DNA from: a virus
Strand: one strand, 5' to 3'
IMG/VR virus record: IMGVR_UViG_3300018476_000025
Location: 1 to 37,493 of that record
DNA: 37,493 nucleotides
This document shows, in pieces, positions 20,439-27,543 of this stretch. Position 1 is the first letter of the stretch. The number at the start of each line of letters is the position of its first letter. Both the position numbers and the translations under genes were made by a program. Below the pieces are notes generated by a model, which did not search any database, was not told the origin of the DNA, and saw only the letters and a list, made by a program, of their open reading frames with translations.

Positions 20439-20727
20439 TCCGGGCTATCTGGCGTGGCTCCGCAAGCAACGGTGCGCGTGCTGCAAGCAGGCTCCGCCCT
20501 GCGATGCCGCGCACCTGCGGGCCACGTCATTCGTTTACGGCAAGGCTGGCGGCATCGGCATGAAGCCCGATGATCGCTGGGCCTTGCCGCTGAAGCACAA
20601 CCATCACATGGCGCAGCATGCGCACGGCAACGAGCTTGAGTGGTGGGCGAAGCAAGGCGTGGAGAATCCATTCGATCTCTGCATCACCTACTACAAGCGA
20701 TATCTTCTCACGAAAGGAATAGACTGA
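20404..20727 (+). CDS. DUF968/Ref-like HNH-type nuclease, 107 aa
   Basis: Start GTG 20404 (GTGA overlap with recT) or ATG 20407. It contains CACCKQAPPCDAAHLRATSF, then GIGMKPDDRWALPLKHNHHM, AQHAHGNELEWWAKQG and FDLCITYYKRYLL. The CxCC/C...H...KPDD...PL..HHH..QH pattern matches the DUF968 group, which includes Ref-type RecA-linked nucleases with a zinc-stabilised HNH fold. It follows the exonuclease and annealing genes and probably trims or nicks recombination intermediates. Length is normal for the small phage versions. Confidence 0.7.
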   Translation: MMLRQRQPPLRDPGYLAWLRKQRCACCKQAPPCDAAHLRATSFVYGKAGGIGMKPDDRWALPLKHNHHMAQHAHGNELEWWAKQGVENPFDLCITYYKRYLLTKGID

Positions 20728-21164
20728 TGAGCACATCCATCGTCCCGCAGGACCGCGTGCACGTGGTGCCGCGCCGATCTCCGGTGAACCTTCAAGCGCT
20801 CGATGATGAACTGGGCGAGGTGTCGCGCAGCGTTCGCCGCCCGGAGCGCACGCCGCTCGATCCCGTGCCGGAGCAGGTGCAGGACGTCGGTCGCCTCGCC
20901 GCTGATGCAGTGCTGGCGACAGCCGAGACCGCAGCGCAGGAAGTCGGCAAGCTCAGCGCGCTGGTGAAGGAGTTGGCACCGCAGCTTGAAGCGTCGCTTG
21001 CCGATCTGGACAAGAGCCTGCTGATCATCACTGAAGCATGCAAGCAGGTGCGGGATCGCGGCGAGCGCACGAAGCTGCTTGTCGAGGCGTCGAACAATCT
21101 CGCGAAGGACATCAGGGAGAAGTGCGCGGAGTTCTCCAAGATGGTCAACGGCGATGGTAACTGA
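20727..21164 (+). CDS. Coiled-coil hypothetical protein, 145 aa
   Basis: ATG at 20727 follows the previous stop as TGATG; AAAGGAATAGACTG lies upstream. Most of the sequence is helical with heptad-like spacing (AADAVLATAETAAQEVGKLS, ALVKELAPQLEASLADLDKS, LLIITEACKQVRDRGERTKL). The N-terminus is Pro/Arg-rich. Probably a dimeric coiled coil; function unknown. Confidence 0.7.
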   Translation: MSTSIVPQDRVHVVPRRSPVNLQALDDELGEVSRSVRRPERTPLDPVPEQVQDVGRLAADAVLATAETAAQEVGKLSALVKELAPQLEASLADLDKSLLIITEACKQVRDRGERTKLLVEASNNLAKDIREKCAEFSKMVNGDGN

Positions 21165-21357
21165 TCGTCAGTTCACCAACCCCAACTTCGGCTCGCAGGC
21201 GCGAGTCGAGGTGGATGGTTGCGAAGTGCGACTGGTCTTCGTTGCCAACGACAGGTTCAAGGCGAACGTCCTTGCCGATGCATTGCTCGAACAACTCAAG
21301 CAAGGTTCGGTCACGCTCACCATGATGGGCAAGCCGACGGGTATCGTGGAGGAGTGA
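21154..21357 (+). CDS. Small beta-rich protein, 67 aa
   Basis: ATG at 21154 overlaps the previous gene by 11 bases and has no clear ribosome site, so it is probably coupled. RVEVDGCEVRLVFVANDRFK forms a beta hairpin, followed by a helix (ANVLADALLEQLKQG) and a final strand. Function unknown. Confidence 0.65.
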   Translation: MVTDRQFTNPNFGSQARVEVDGCEVRLVFVANDRFKANVLADALLEQLKQGSVTLTMMGKPTGIVEE

Positions 21358-21533
21358 TGCACAAGCGCGAGGTTGTCGATGTCGAAGCTCGTCTCGTCAA
21401 TGAGACTGACGCTGCCTACCGCATCCACGACGGCAAGCGAACGGAGTGGGTGCCGAAGTCGCTTGTCGAAGCCAACGATGACGGCACCTTCACGATGCCT
21501 GAGTGGCTGGCGCTGGAGAAGGGATTCATCTGA
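21357..21533 (+). CDS. Small acidic protein, 58 aa
   Basis: TGATG junction with GGAGGAG upstream. VVDVEARLVNETDAAYRIHD then KRTEWVPKSLVEANDDGTFT is a beta-rich pattern of a small phage protein class in which RIHDGKRTEWVPKSL serves as the core, similar in layout to short proteins that carry WIPKSLV. No function known. Confidence 0.7.
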   Translation: MHKREVVDVEARLVNETDAAYRIHDGKRTEWVPKSLVEANDDGTFTMPEWLALEKGFI

Positions 21534-21838
21534 TGCACACGAAGGACATGCTGGCGCAGGCACTGCGCGACGTCGGGCTCGACGAGATGGCTGGCAAGGC
21601 GGCGACCGGCTACTACCACGACTTCCTCTCACCGCTGGCGACGCCGGAGATGCAGTTGTGCAACGATCTCCTGTTCGAGGTGCACTTCCATCCGGAGAGC
21701 GAGTACACCGAAGCGAGGACGGTGCTGCGTCAGCGCGTGATCAACGGCGACTTCGACGCCAGCATGGAAGAGAGCGACGACTGGGCGAAGAGCGATGAAG
21801 GTCAGGCAGCGTTCCGGCAACTGACGAGCAAGCGCTGA
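21533..21838 (+). CDS. Hypothetical helical protein, 101 aa
   Basis: TGATG junction; GGAGAAGGG upstream. MHTKDMLAQALRDVGLDEMA is followed by a Tyr/His patch and LLFEVHFHPESEYTEARTVL. The C-terminus is acidic then basic. No metal or catalytic pattern is certain, although HFH is suggestive. Function unknown. Confidence 0.7.
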   Translation: MHTKDMLAQALRDVGLDEMAGKAATGYYHDFLSPLATPEMQLCNDLLFEVHFHPESEYTEARTVLRQRVINGDFDASMEESDDWAKSDEGQAAFRQLTSKR

Positions 21839-22077
21839 TGCTGACGTTCAAGTCCAACGCAGCGAGGACGACGCACGCCGCACAGTGCGGCAGCGTGCGC
21901 GTCGGCTACGTCGAGGCGGGGAGAGAGCCGAACCGCTGGCTGTGGTCGCTCAATACGATCCAGCCGAAGGGCGGCAGAGCGGCGGGCATCGTCGAGAGTG
22001 AAGAGGCCGCGAAGGCGGCGCTTCAGGAAGCGTGGCAGACGTGGCTCGACAACGCGGGCTTGGAGCAGAAACGATGA
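21838..22077 (+). CDS. Hypothetical protein, 79 aa
   Basis: TGATG junction with the preceding gene. The protein has a beta-rich start (SVRVGYVEAGREPNRWLWSL) and a helical end (EEAAKAALQEAWQTWLDNAG). The pattern, a substrate-like strand pair followed by EEAK..L...W..W, is common among small phage proteins without assigned function. Confidence 0.7.
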   Translation: MLTFKSNAARTTHAAQCGSVRVGYVEAGREPNRWLWSLNTIQPKGGRAAGIVESEEAAKAALQEAWQTWLDNAGLEQKR

Positions 22078-22292
22078 GAGAGAACGCGACGCACGCACTC
22101 AAGCTCTACGCCAACTGGAAGCACCCGCCGCAGAAGTACGGCGACGAGGTGATGCACCTCTGGTTCGATGACACCGATGAGATGGAGGCCGGACTCGACA
22201 TCGCGATTGAGCGTGAGGACATCGCCTACATCGACGTGATCGATATCGTGAATAACACGACGACGCGGAGGTACACCCGATGCGCAGTATAA
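22074..22292 (+). CDS. Hypothetical acidic protein, 72 aa
   Basis: ATGA overlap; TTGGAGCAGAAACG supplies the ribosome site. Sequence ATHALKLYANWKHPPQKYGD, then WFDDTDEMEAGLDIAIERED, is acidic and mostly helical with a beta end. No family recognised. Its tail overlaps the next gene by 13 bases. Confidence 0.7.
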   Translation: MRENATHALKLYANWKHPPQKYGDEVMHLWFDDTDEMEAGLDIAIEREDIAYIDVIDIVNNTTTRRYTRCAV

Positions 22293-22735
22293 CCGACATC
22301 AGGACGGAGCGGATCGGTCTCCCGCGAATGCGGACTCGACTGTCGCCACTCAAGATTACAGCCGCCGCATCCGCGATGGCAGCGCTGCTGATGGTGTTCG
22401 CGATCCAGCGCTTGCCCAGCGCTGAGCGCATCGAGGTGCCGCCGCCAGTCATTCCGGAGGTGACGTCGTCGTCGGTCGGCAAGACTCACCGCGAGCCGGT
22501 CCGTGTGATCGAGACGGTGCACGTCGCATCGACTGAGCCGGTGCCGGTGAAGACCGAGACCATCCGGCCAGAGCCCACACCATCAGTCGTGCCTCCGGTG
22601 ATCATGCCGCCGGAAGAAGAAACACCGCCGCCGAAGCGGAGGTTGCGCGTGGCTTCGCGCGGCGGTGACGTCTGCACGCGGCACGGCAAGCGCAAGGTGA
22701 TCACGCGCGGTGGCAAGTCGTGGCGGTGTAGATGA
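22280..22735 (+). CDS. Membrane-anchored Pro-rich periplasmic protein, 151 aa
   Basis: GGAGGTACACCCG precedes the ATG at 22280. A basic N-terminus leads into one membrane helix (ITAAASAMAALLMVFAI, about 26-42). A Pro/Val/Glu-rich stretch (VPPPVIPEV, EPTPSVVPPVIMPPEEETPP) follows, like TonB-type spacers that cross the periplasm. The C-terminus is basic with two Cys (VCTRHGKRKVITRGGKSWRC) and could form a small disulfide or metal-bound unit. A role at the envelope, possibly spanin-like, is speculative. Confidence 0.65.
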   Translation: MRSITDIRTERIGLPRMRTRLSPLKITAAASAMAALLMVFAIQRLPSAERIEVPPPVIPEVTSSSVGKTHREPVRVIETVHVASTEPVPVKTETIRPEPTPSVVPPVIMPPEEETPPPKRRLRVASRGGDVCTRHGKRKVITRGGKSWRCR

Positions 22736-23217
22736 GCGACCTTGTGAAGCGACTCCGCGCTGGTCCGTATGATCGGTTTGATCCACGCAAGGATCAGGAA
22801 CTGGAAGACGCTGACTACGTCGAGGCGCTGGAGGCGGACGGTCGCGAAGCCACCCGTCTACTGGACCTTTGGTCTGAAATCCCCGGCGCTGAAGACTTTG
22901 CACCATATCAAGACACAATGACGTTTCTTGGCAAGCCAAACAGTGTTGGCTGGGTCTGGGCGCGTGAGGTTCGAGAGGAGCGAGACTTTGATAAGGAACA
23001 AGCTCGTCAGCGTGATCTAGCAATGCAGTGCGTTTGCGAAGCCGAAGAACGTGAGCAAGCAGCACATGCCCGCATCGAGGCGCTGGAGGCGGGGCGCGAT
23101 GCTGTTGAGAAGAAGTTGTGGGGCCTGAGTACCCAGTGGGCGTTGCACGGAGGCCCATTTGACCACGCGTGGATATCTGAAGTCATGGCCGTCTTCGCAC
23201 CGGAGCAGGACAAGTGA
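22732..23217 (+). CDS. Coiled-coil phage protein, 161 aa
   Basis: ATGA overlap. It begins MSDLVKRLRAG, the start of a known class of phage proteins that continue with repeated IEALEA heptads (here VEALEADGREA and RIEALEAGRDAV). The second half is helical with several Cys. From about 22860 the codons become visibly less GC-biased than in neighbouring genes, continuing to about 23370, which may mark a different origin. Function unknown. Confidence 0.7.
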   Translation: MSDLVKRLRAGPYDRFDPRKDQELEDADYVEALEADGREATRLLDLWSEIPGAEDFAPYQDTMTFLGKPNSVGWVWAREVREERDFDKEQARQRDLAMQCVCEAEEREQAAHARIEALEAGRDAVEKKLWGLSTQWALHGGPFDHAWISEVMAVFAPEQDK

Positions 23218-23378
23218 TGAGAGATCGGGATTTCCCAGACATCAGGTTCAAATGGCGCTGCTCACAGTGCGGTCGGCTCAATAGCTTGGAGTTGGATAAT
23301 GTCTGCCCAACGTGTTTGGAGTTGGCGCTGGACGAGGATCAGAAGAAACTCGCCGCCCTCGCACCGGAGAAGGACTGA
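23217..23378 (+). CDS. Zinc-ribbon mini-protein, 53 aa
   Basis: ATG at 23217 follows the previous stop as TGATG and the stop joins the next ATG the same way. WRCSQCGRLN and NVCPTCLELA supply two CxxC pairs, a one-zinc ribbon, between an Asp/Arg-rich start and a helical end. Its exact fit between neighbours and its zinc ribbon argue it is real. Confidence 0.65.
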   Translation: MRDRDFPDIRFKWRCSQCGRLNSLELDNVCPTCLELALDEDQKKLAALAPEKD

Positions 23379-23770
23379 TGCCGTTTTATTGCGAGAAGAC
23401 TGGCGGTCCATCTCCCAACGAAGGCTCGTGCGACTGCCAAGGCTGTTATGCCAACCGTCGCATCGAGGTGCTGGAGGCCGCGCTCGCGAAGGCCGCGCCG
23501 ACAGGGCATGTCGAGATCGCCCATGATGGGTTCGCGGGCGACATCATCGGCCACTACACCACCCGCGAGGGCAAGAAGGGCGTCGTCGTCCAGCAGGACG
23601 GCACCCGCGTCGTGCATGTCTACGGCGAGAAGTGGATCGCCACCCCTGAGACGGAGAGCCGTGATGAGGGATTGGAGGAGAAGGTTCGAGCACTGGTCGA
23701 GCTTCATATCGGCTCGCAAGAATGGGTCGATCTATACAACGAGATCGCCGACAGGTTCGAGGACAAGTGA
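23378..23770 (+). CDS. Hypothetical protein with N-terminal Cys cluster, 130 aa
   Basis: TGATG junction. The N-terminus FYCEKTGGPSPNEGSCDCQG, followed by CYANRR, has five Cys and probably binds zinc. RIEVLEAALAKAAP is a helix like the preceding IEALEA type. A beta-rich domain (GHYTTREGKKGVVVQQDGTR, VVHVYGEKWI) then a helical end (LVELHIGSQEWVDLYNEIAD) follow. Function unknown. Confidence 0.7.
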   Translation: MPFYCEKTGGPSPNEGSCDCQGCYANRRIEVLEAALAKAAPTGHVEIAHDGFAGDIIGHYTTREGKKGVVVQQDGTRVVHVYGEKWIATPETESRDEGLEEKVRALVELHIGSQEWVDLYNEIADRFEDK

Positions 23771-24042
23771 TGCGGTTTGAACGAGTGCCGTCTTCGTATC
23801 CCGACATGCGATTATGGGCCGCGTCGAGCGGTAACTACTCTTTCGTGATCTCAGAAGAGCGCATGGTCCCGCCAGACCCGCTGTGGAGCGGCTTCACCGC
23901 GAGCTGGAAGAATGTTCACAGCGACATGACCCCGTTCGGCAAGCAGGCGGCGAATAAGATCGACGGCGGGCCGTGGAAGACGCTCGCGCAGGCAGAGCAA
24001 GCATGTAACGCAACGCTGAAGCAACTGAGGCGCAAGCAATGA
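23770..24042 (+). CDS. Hypothetical protein, 90 aa
   Basis: TGATG junction. The sequence (RLWAASSGNYSFVISEERMV, GFTASWKNVHSDMTPFGKQA, then TLAQAEQACNATLKQLRRKQ) has a beta-rich first half and a final amphipathic helix. This A..SW......G matched with A..AC...L layout occurs in small phage proteins of unknown function. Confidence 0.7.
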   Translation: MRFERVPSSYPDMRLWAASSGNYSFVISEERMVPPDPLWSGFTASWKNVHSDMTPFGKQAANKIDGGPWKTLAQAEQACNATLKQLRRKQ

Positions 24043-24248
24043 GGCTCAGCGAAGAGATGTCGGAGAAGTGGTTCAAGCTGCCGATGGCGCTGCGCGTGCG
24101 CTGGTGGACCGAGACCGAGTACGGCAAGAAGCCGCCCAGCGATGAACTGACTCAGGCAGTGAACGAGGCAATCGAGGAAGGGGAGAAGGATGAGCAACGG
24201 AGGAAAGCCGCCGCCGCAGAAAGCGCGGACGGAGAACCAGAGACTTAA
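24039..24248 (+). CDS. Small helical protein, 69 aa
   Basis: ATGA overlap. LSEEMSEKWFKLPMALRVRW and ELTQAVNEAIEEGEKDEQRR are helices; the last 20 residues (KAAAAESADGEPET) are low complexity and lie entirely within the next gene, which starts 59 bases before this stop. The functional part is probably the first 50 residues. Confidence 0.65.
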   Translation: MRLSEEMSEKWFKLPMALRVRWWTETEYGKKPPSDELTQAVNEAIEEGEKDEQRRKAAAAESADGEPET

Positions 24249-24486
24249 TGATCTGGCGAAGCATGCCTACAACGTGCTGCGCAAGCTGAAGATGGGAGAT
24301 CGCGGGACGATCTCGTGCGGCAGACAGTTTCCGATGGATGAGGTTCGCGGCTACATCTACGGCTACGCCTTCCACAAGAAGAAGTGGTTCGACATCCAGA
24401 CGGACAGCGTCAGCAGTTCGCTGATCGTCACGCGAGCCCCGAAGCCGAAGCCGATTAAACACTTTGATGAGGAGGAAGAAGCATGA
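24190..24486 (+). CDS. Hypothetical basic protein, 98 aa
   Basis: GAAGGGGAGAAGG precedes ATG 24190, which lies 59 bases inside the previous gene in another frame. The N-terminus is disordered (GGKPPPQKARTENQRLNDLA). Then come a helix (HAYNVLRKLKMGDRGTIS), a Tyr-rich patch (GYIYGYAFHKKKWFDIQTDS) and an acidic tail (HFDEEEEA). Function unknown. Confidence 0.7.
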   Translation: MSNGGKPPPQKARTENQRLNDLAKHAYNVLRKLKMGDRGTISCGRQFPMDEVRGYIYGYAFHKKKWFDIQTDSVSSSLIVTRAPKPKPIKHFDEEEEA

Positions 24487-24836
24487 CCGATCAGGTTAAC
24501 GACGAAGAACAGCAGGCAGCGCAACAGGTGCTGACTGGAATCGAGAAGCTCTCGCCGCAGGCGTTGCAAGCGCTGGCACTGTCGCTCGATAGAATTCTCA
24601 ACGGCGAGAAGGTTCTCGGCATCGAGATGAGCGTGAGACGCATCAACGGCTTCGTGCTGATGGTGTTTCCGTTCGGCGACAAGGATGCCCAGTGCCACTA
24701 CGTCTCGAACGGTGCGAGCCGCGACGACATCATCAAGCTGTTCACGGAGCAACTGAAGCAACTCACCGCGCAGCGCGACGCGGAGCAGAAGAAGGCGGCG
24801 TTGTTGCCGGGACTCGGTGGAGGGCCGGTGCAGTGA
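24483..24836 (+). CDS. Hypothetical helical protein, 117 aa
   Basis: ATGA overlap with GAGGAGGAAGAAGC upstream. A helical first half (QAAQQVLTGIEKLSPQALQA, LALSLDRIL) leads into a beta strand (GFVLMVFPFGD) and a second helix (DDIIKLFTEQLKQLTAQRDA). The VLMVFPFGD...YVSNGAS...... pattern resembles a small phage protein class without assigned function. Confidence 0.7.
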   Translation: MTDQVNDEEQQAAQQVLTGIEKLSPQALQALALSLDRILNGEKVLGIEMSVRRINGFVLMVFPFGDKDAQCHYVSNGASRDDIIKLFTEQLKQLTAQRDAEQKKAALLPGLGGGPVQ

Positions 24837-25222
24837 GGCGCTACATTCCGCTCGTGCTGCAGGCGAACCGAGTCCGCAAGGGCGAGTTCGCCAGCAACGA
24901 CTCGCAGGGGATGATGGGGATGTTCAGGGTGCTCACGCCGGGCGGCGCGCTGTTGCTCGCGGTGTCGAGCGGTGCCGACATGGCCAACGGCTGGGAGCAC
25001 GTCGCAGTGTCGGGCGAGACTCGCACGCCGACATGGGAGGAAGCGTGCTTCGTGAAGGACATCTTCTGGAGCGAAGACGAACTGGTGGTGCAGTTTCATC
25101 CGCCGAAGATGGATCAGGTCGTCTTCAAGCCGCACGTGCTGCACTTGTGGAAGTCGCTGCGCACGCCGATCCCCGCTCCGCCGACAATCATCTCTGGGCT
25201 GAAGACGCCAGCCACGCCATAG
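24833..25222 (+). CDS. DUF7694-like phage protein, 129 aa
   Basis: GTG at 24833 gives a GTGA overlap with the previous stop; GGTGGAGG lies upstream. GWEHVAVSGETRTPTWEEAC, FVKDIFWSEDELVVQFHPPK and PHVLHLWKS follow the motif order W.HVSVS..R.P.W.EM..VK..FW...E.V.QFHPP...Y.......LHLW that I associate with this uncharacterised domain in phages and prophages. The C-terminal ~25 residues are Pro-rich. Function unknown. Confidence 0.7.
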   Translation: MRRYIPLVLQANRVRKGEFASNDSQGMMGMFRVLTPGGALLLAVSSGADMANGWEHVAVSGETRTPTWEEACFVKDIFWSEDELVVQFHPPKMDQVVFKPHVLHLWKSLRTPIPAPPTIISGLKTPATP

Positions 25223-25239
25223 ACTTATGGAATAGCGTG

Positions 25240-25533
25240 ATGGTTCGGATGCGCCTGATCTGCGCCGCCTGCGGCAGGCATTGGTCGCTCACGGGGAGCG
25301 ATAAGCGCCGGGCGACCTGCCCCAAATGCCACCGCAGGCGGGTCTCCGCCGGGCGGAAACGGGCATGGGCGCGTAGGAAGCTATTAGGAGCCCGTACAGT
25401 GGCCGTCCAGCCGGAGGCTACAACCCCCCTGCCCAGTCTCGCGGAGCTAATGGCTGACGCGGACGCCAAGGCGGCGAAGGCCCTCGAAGCGGCCCGGACC
25501 ATAGCCGCCCGGTTCAAGCCCGGCGGCGGCTAA
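25240..25533 (+). CDS. Zinc-ribbon protein with distinct codon use, 97 aa
   Basis: ATG at 25240 or 25249; no strong ribosome site. CAACGRHWSLTGSDKRRATC and CPKCHRRR form a zinc ribbon. A basic stretch (AGRKRAWARRKLLG) and an Ala-rich helix (ADADAKAAKALEAARTIAAR) follow. Compared with its neighbours the gene uses more CGG, CCC and GCC codons, so it may come from another source. The bases encoding SLTGSD contain one copy of an 18-bp hairpin repeat found again after the stop. Confidence 0.65.
   Translation: MVRMRLICAACGRHWSLTGSDKRRATCPKCHRRRVSAGRKRAWARRKLLGARTVAVQPEATTPLPSLAELMADADAKAAKALEAARTIAARFKPGGG
25285..25302. repeat. 18-bp hairpin repeat, copy 1 (in coding sequence)
   Basis: TCGCTCACGGGGAGCGAT, identical to 25536-25553. 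The two halves pair as TCGCTC/GAGCGA around an ACGGG loop. It lies inside the zinc-ribbon gene, which is odd for a terminator. Confidence 0.6.
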
Positions 25534-25534
25534 T

Positions 25535-25553
25535 ATCGCTCACGGGGAGCGAT
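25535..25553. terminator. Hairpin between convergent genes, repeat copy 2
   Basis: ATCGCTC (25535-25541) pairs with GAGCGAT (25547-25553) around ACGGG, exactly between the stops of the plus gene (25533) and the minus gene (25553). It could act as a bidirectional terminator, but there is no U tract on either strand. Confidence 0.45.
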
Positions 25554-25864
25554 CAGCAGAAGTCCACCCGGCCAGCCTTGATGTGGAAACGGGACCGGCA
25601 CCCGGTGGTGATCTCGCAGACGATCCTGCCGGACATCGCCGACAGGTCCCGGTAGTCGTGGCCGACGAAGTCCCACGCTCCCGACGGTCGCCACAGCGTG
25701 ATGCTGTGCACGTTATCGACGCCGCCGCGCCCGCGCGCGAATGCCCAGTGACACGCCGGGCACTTCATCGAGAGGCCTTCGGCCTTCTTGATGTCGTCGG
25801 TGTAGTCGTACTCGAACTGCGCGCTGCGCTTGATGAAATGCGGATCGAGATCGGTCAGCTTCAA
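25553..25864 (-). CDS. Hypothetical protein resembling DUF6527, 103 aa
   Basis: The start is TTG at 25864, one base after the preceding stop; GGGGATT lies upstream. It opens MKLTDLDPHFIK, and continues with a CPACHWAF Cys pair, HSITLWRPSGAWDFVG and a late Cys pair (VCEITTGCRSRFHIKAGRVD). This order of a leading LTDLxPxF motif, then CPxC and a second strand-rich half with Cys matches DUF6527-type phage proteins, usually small zinc-binding domains. The assignment is tentative. Confidence 0.65.
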   Translation of the reverse strand: MKLTDLDPHFIKRSAQFEYDYTDDIKKAEGLSMKCPACHWAFARGRGGVDNVHSITLWRPSGAWDFVGHDYRDLSAMSGRIVCEITTGCRSRFHIKAGRVDFC

Positions 25865-25865
25865 T

Positions 25866-25952
25866 TCAGAATCCCCACACCAGCCAGACGACCACGGTGA
25901 CGAACACGACGATGAAGAGTCCGAGCACCCACCGTGGTTTCTCTTCCGGCAT
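25866..25952 (-). CDS. Single-span membrane mini-protein, 28 aa
   Basis: ATG at 25952. After MPEEKPRW the whole product is one hydrophobic helix (VLGLFIVVFVTVVVWLVWGF). Its stop lies one base before the next start. It sits beside a two-span membrane protein and near the endolysin, so a lysis-related role is possible. Ribosome site weak (AAGGGATGCTGACCTG). Confidence 0.5.
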   Translation of the reverse strand: MPEEKPRWVLGLFIVVFVTVVVWLVWGF

Positions 25953-26032
25953 CAGGTCAGCATCCCTTGCAGATCGACGGCGGTCGATCCGGATATGGCG
26001 GTAGCGGATCGACCTGCGACTGTCGAGGAGGA

Positions 26033-26266
26033 TCAGCGGATCGGAAAGAAGTGCGGAAGGCCCGTACCTCCGCCGAGCAATCCACTGAGCCACGCGACGA
26101 CCGCGATCAAGCATAGTAGCGCGACGATGATCTGACCGAACTTGTAGACGTTCGGCGGGATCGCCCAGTTGAAGATGCCGGTGATCACCCACACGATGAC
26201 GTAGGCAATCAGGCAGATCAGCGCGATGTACAGGCACAGGTTCAGGAAGCTCAGTAGAATTCCCAT
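26033..26266 (-). CDS. Two-span membrane protein, holin candidate, 77 aa
   Basis: ATG at 26266 has GGAGGACTGTG upstream. Two hydrophobic helices (LNLCLYIALICLIAYVIVWV and FGQIIVALLCLIAVVAWLSG) are joined by a short turn with NWAIPPNVYK. The size and topology suit a class II holin. The PPNVYKFGQIIVALLCLIAVVAWLSGLLG region also resembles the Thivi_2564 family of small membrane proteins, whose function is not known. It lies 284 bases from the amidase stop, which supports but does not prove a lysis role. Confidence 0.6.
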   Translation of the reverse strand: MGILLSFLNLCLYIALICLIAYVIVWVITGIFNWAIPPNVYKFGQIIVALLCLIAVVAWLSGLLGGGTGLPHFFPIR

Positions 26267-26338
26267 CACAGTCCTCCATTCGGAACATGTTTCAACGCGA
26301 CGCGTTCTCGTCCGCTACCCATTCAACCCAAGGAGCGA

Positions 26339-26548
26339 ATGATGACTGTTTCCCACGACAGCGTGCAGCAGATTAACCAATTGCTCGACCGGATCGTTCA
26401 GGTCAAAGACAGCCCGGAGTCAATTCAACAGGCCGTCGATAACGTGAAGGCGAAGGTCTCGCAGTTGGTGTCTGACGCATCGGCGCAAGGCAAGCAGGCC
26501 CCGCCGACTGGTCAGCAGGCACAAGGCCAGCCGAACCAGAAGAAGTAA
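26339..26548 (+). CDS. Small helical protein with Gln-rich tail, 69 aa
   Basis: AAGGAGCG precedes ATG 26339 (or 26342). The first 50 residues form two helices (VQQINQLLDRIVQVKDSPES and IQQAVDNVKAKVSQLVSDAS), followed by a Gln/Pro/Gly tail. It is the only plus-strand gene in the right arm, inserted between the membrane genes and the amidase. A palindrome ACGCGaCGCGT (26295-26305) lies in the 72-base divergent gap ahead of it. Function unknown. Confidence 0.65.
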   Translation: MMTVSHDSVQQINQLLDRIVQVKDSPESIQQAVDNVKAKVSQLVSDASAQGKQAPPTGQQAQGQPNQKK

Positions 26549-26549
26549 C

Positions 26550-27533
26550 CTATTCCTTCCACGGATAGATCACTTCGACCTCGTCGTCGGTCTCGATCCC
26601 AAGGTCTGCCATCAGACCCGGTGAGAGATCGGCGACGCGTCCAGTCTTCTCCTCGTGCGGTCCCCAGTCAGCAGGGAATGCAGTCAACGCGACTCCGGTC
26701 CTCGTAGCGCGAACGAGCGCGACATTCTCCAGCAACGTATCCTTCGGAGTCTGCGAGTAGTCCCAACGGCACGCGACGTAGTGCACGAACGGATTAAGTC
26801 TGCGCGCGAGTCCCATGCCTTCGGTGCCGGGCGTGCCTTCAGGCAAGAAGAGATGCGGCGCATCCATCACGTCGAATATGAAAGCGAGCCCTTCGTCGTC
26901 GCTCACGCCGGAGGTGTCGTCGGGTCCGCCGAAGTGCGAGCATCGACCGATGGCGTAGAAGTCGCTGGCCGGTGGCTCCGGCTCCGGTCCTTCGGGCTCG
27001 CCCTCATCACCATCGCCCTTGCCGCTGATCGCCGTCGCGAGTCCGTCGATGATGGAGTCGAAGCCGTCTTCGTAGAGTTGGCAATCGGTCTCGCTATCCA
27101 CGAAGCAAATTTCCGCCAGCAACGCGGGCATCTCGGTCGAGTTCAGGAATTTCAAATCGGTCCGCTTCTTCGCACCGCGATCAATCAGACCAGCCGCTTC
27201 GGAGATCACCGCCGACATCTCTGCGGCGATGGTTGGCTGCGTCAGGTAAAGCACCTCACAGCCCATGCCCTTCTCGCAAGGTTCGTAGGCGTTGAAGTGT
27301 ACACTCAGGTCGTAGTCGCGTTCGTGGCTGTTGTGCCAGTCGCATATCGCCGAGAGGTTCTCTCCCTGTGAGTTCGACGTATTGTCGTGATAGGTGTGCA
27401 CCTCGACGCCGCGATCTTCGAGTGCGATGGCGAGCGCATCAACCACGCGCCTCGCTTCCTCGACTTCGTTCAGAATTCCCACCGCGCCTTGCACCTTGGC
27501 TCCGTGGCCGGAGCTAATGCAGATCGTAAGCAT
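26550..27533 (-). CDS. N-acetylmuramoyl-L-alanine amidase endolysin with DPBB tail, 327 aa
   Basis: ATG at 27533 has GAGGAGAGTCTC upstream. It is an Amidase_3 enzyme: SSGHG (H10), LNEVEEA (E23), LSVHFNA (H79) and LLAEICFV (E141) are the zinc and catalytic residues in order. It cleaves the bond between N-acetylmuramic acid and L-alanine in peptidoglycan at lysis. A linker rich in Glu, Pro and Gly (about 182-203) leads to a C-terminal domain with CSHFGGPDDTSGVSDDEGLA and ALTAFPADWGPHEEKTGRVA, then DLSPGLMADLGIETDDEVEV. These match a double-psi beta-barrel as in RlpA and expansin-like proteins, probably a wall-binding part. It follows gpD in the same operon. Confidence 0.85.
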   Translation of the reverse strand: MLTICISSGHGAKVQGAVGILNEVEEARRVVDALAIALEDRGVEVHTYHDNTSNSQGENLSAICDWHNSHERDYDLSVHFNAYEPCEKGMGCEVLYLTQPTIAAEMSAVISEAAGLIDRGAKKRTDLKFLNSTEMPALLAEICFVDSETDCQLYEDGFDSIIDGLATAISGKGDGDEGEPEGPEPEPPASDFYAIGRCSHFGGPDDTSGVSDDEGLAFIFDVMDAPHLFLPEGTPGTEGMGLARRLNPFVHYVACRWDYSQTPKDTLLENVALVRATRTGVALTAFPADWGPHEEKTGRVADLSPGLMADLGIETDDEVEVIYPWKE

Positions 27534-27543
27534 GAGACTCTCC

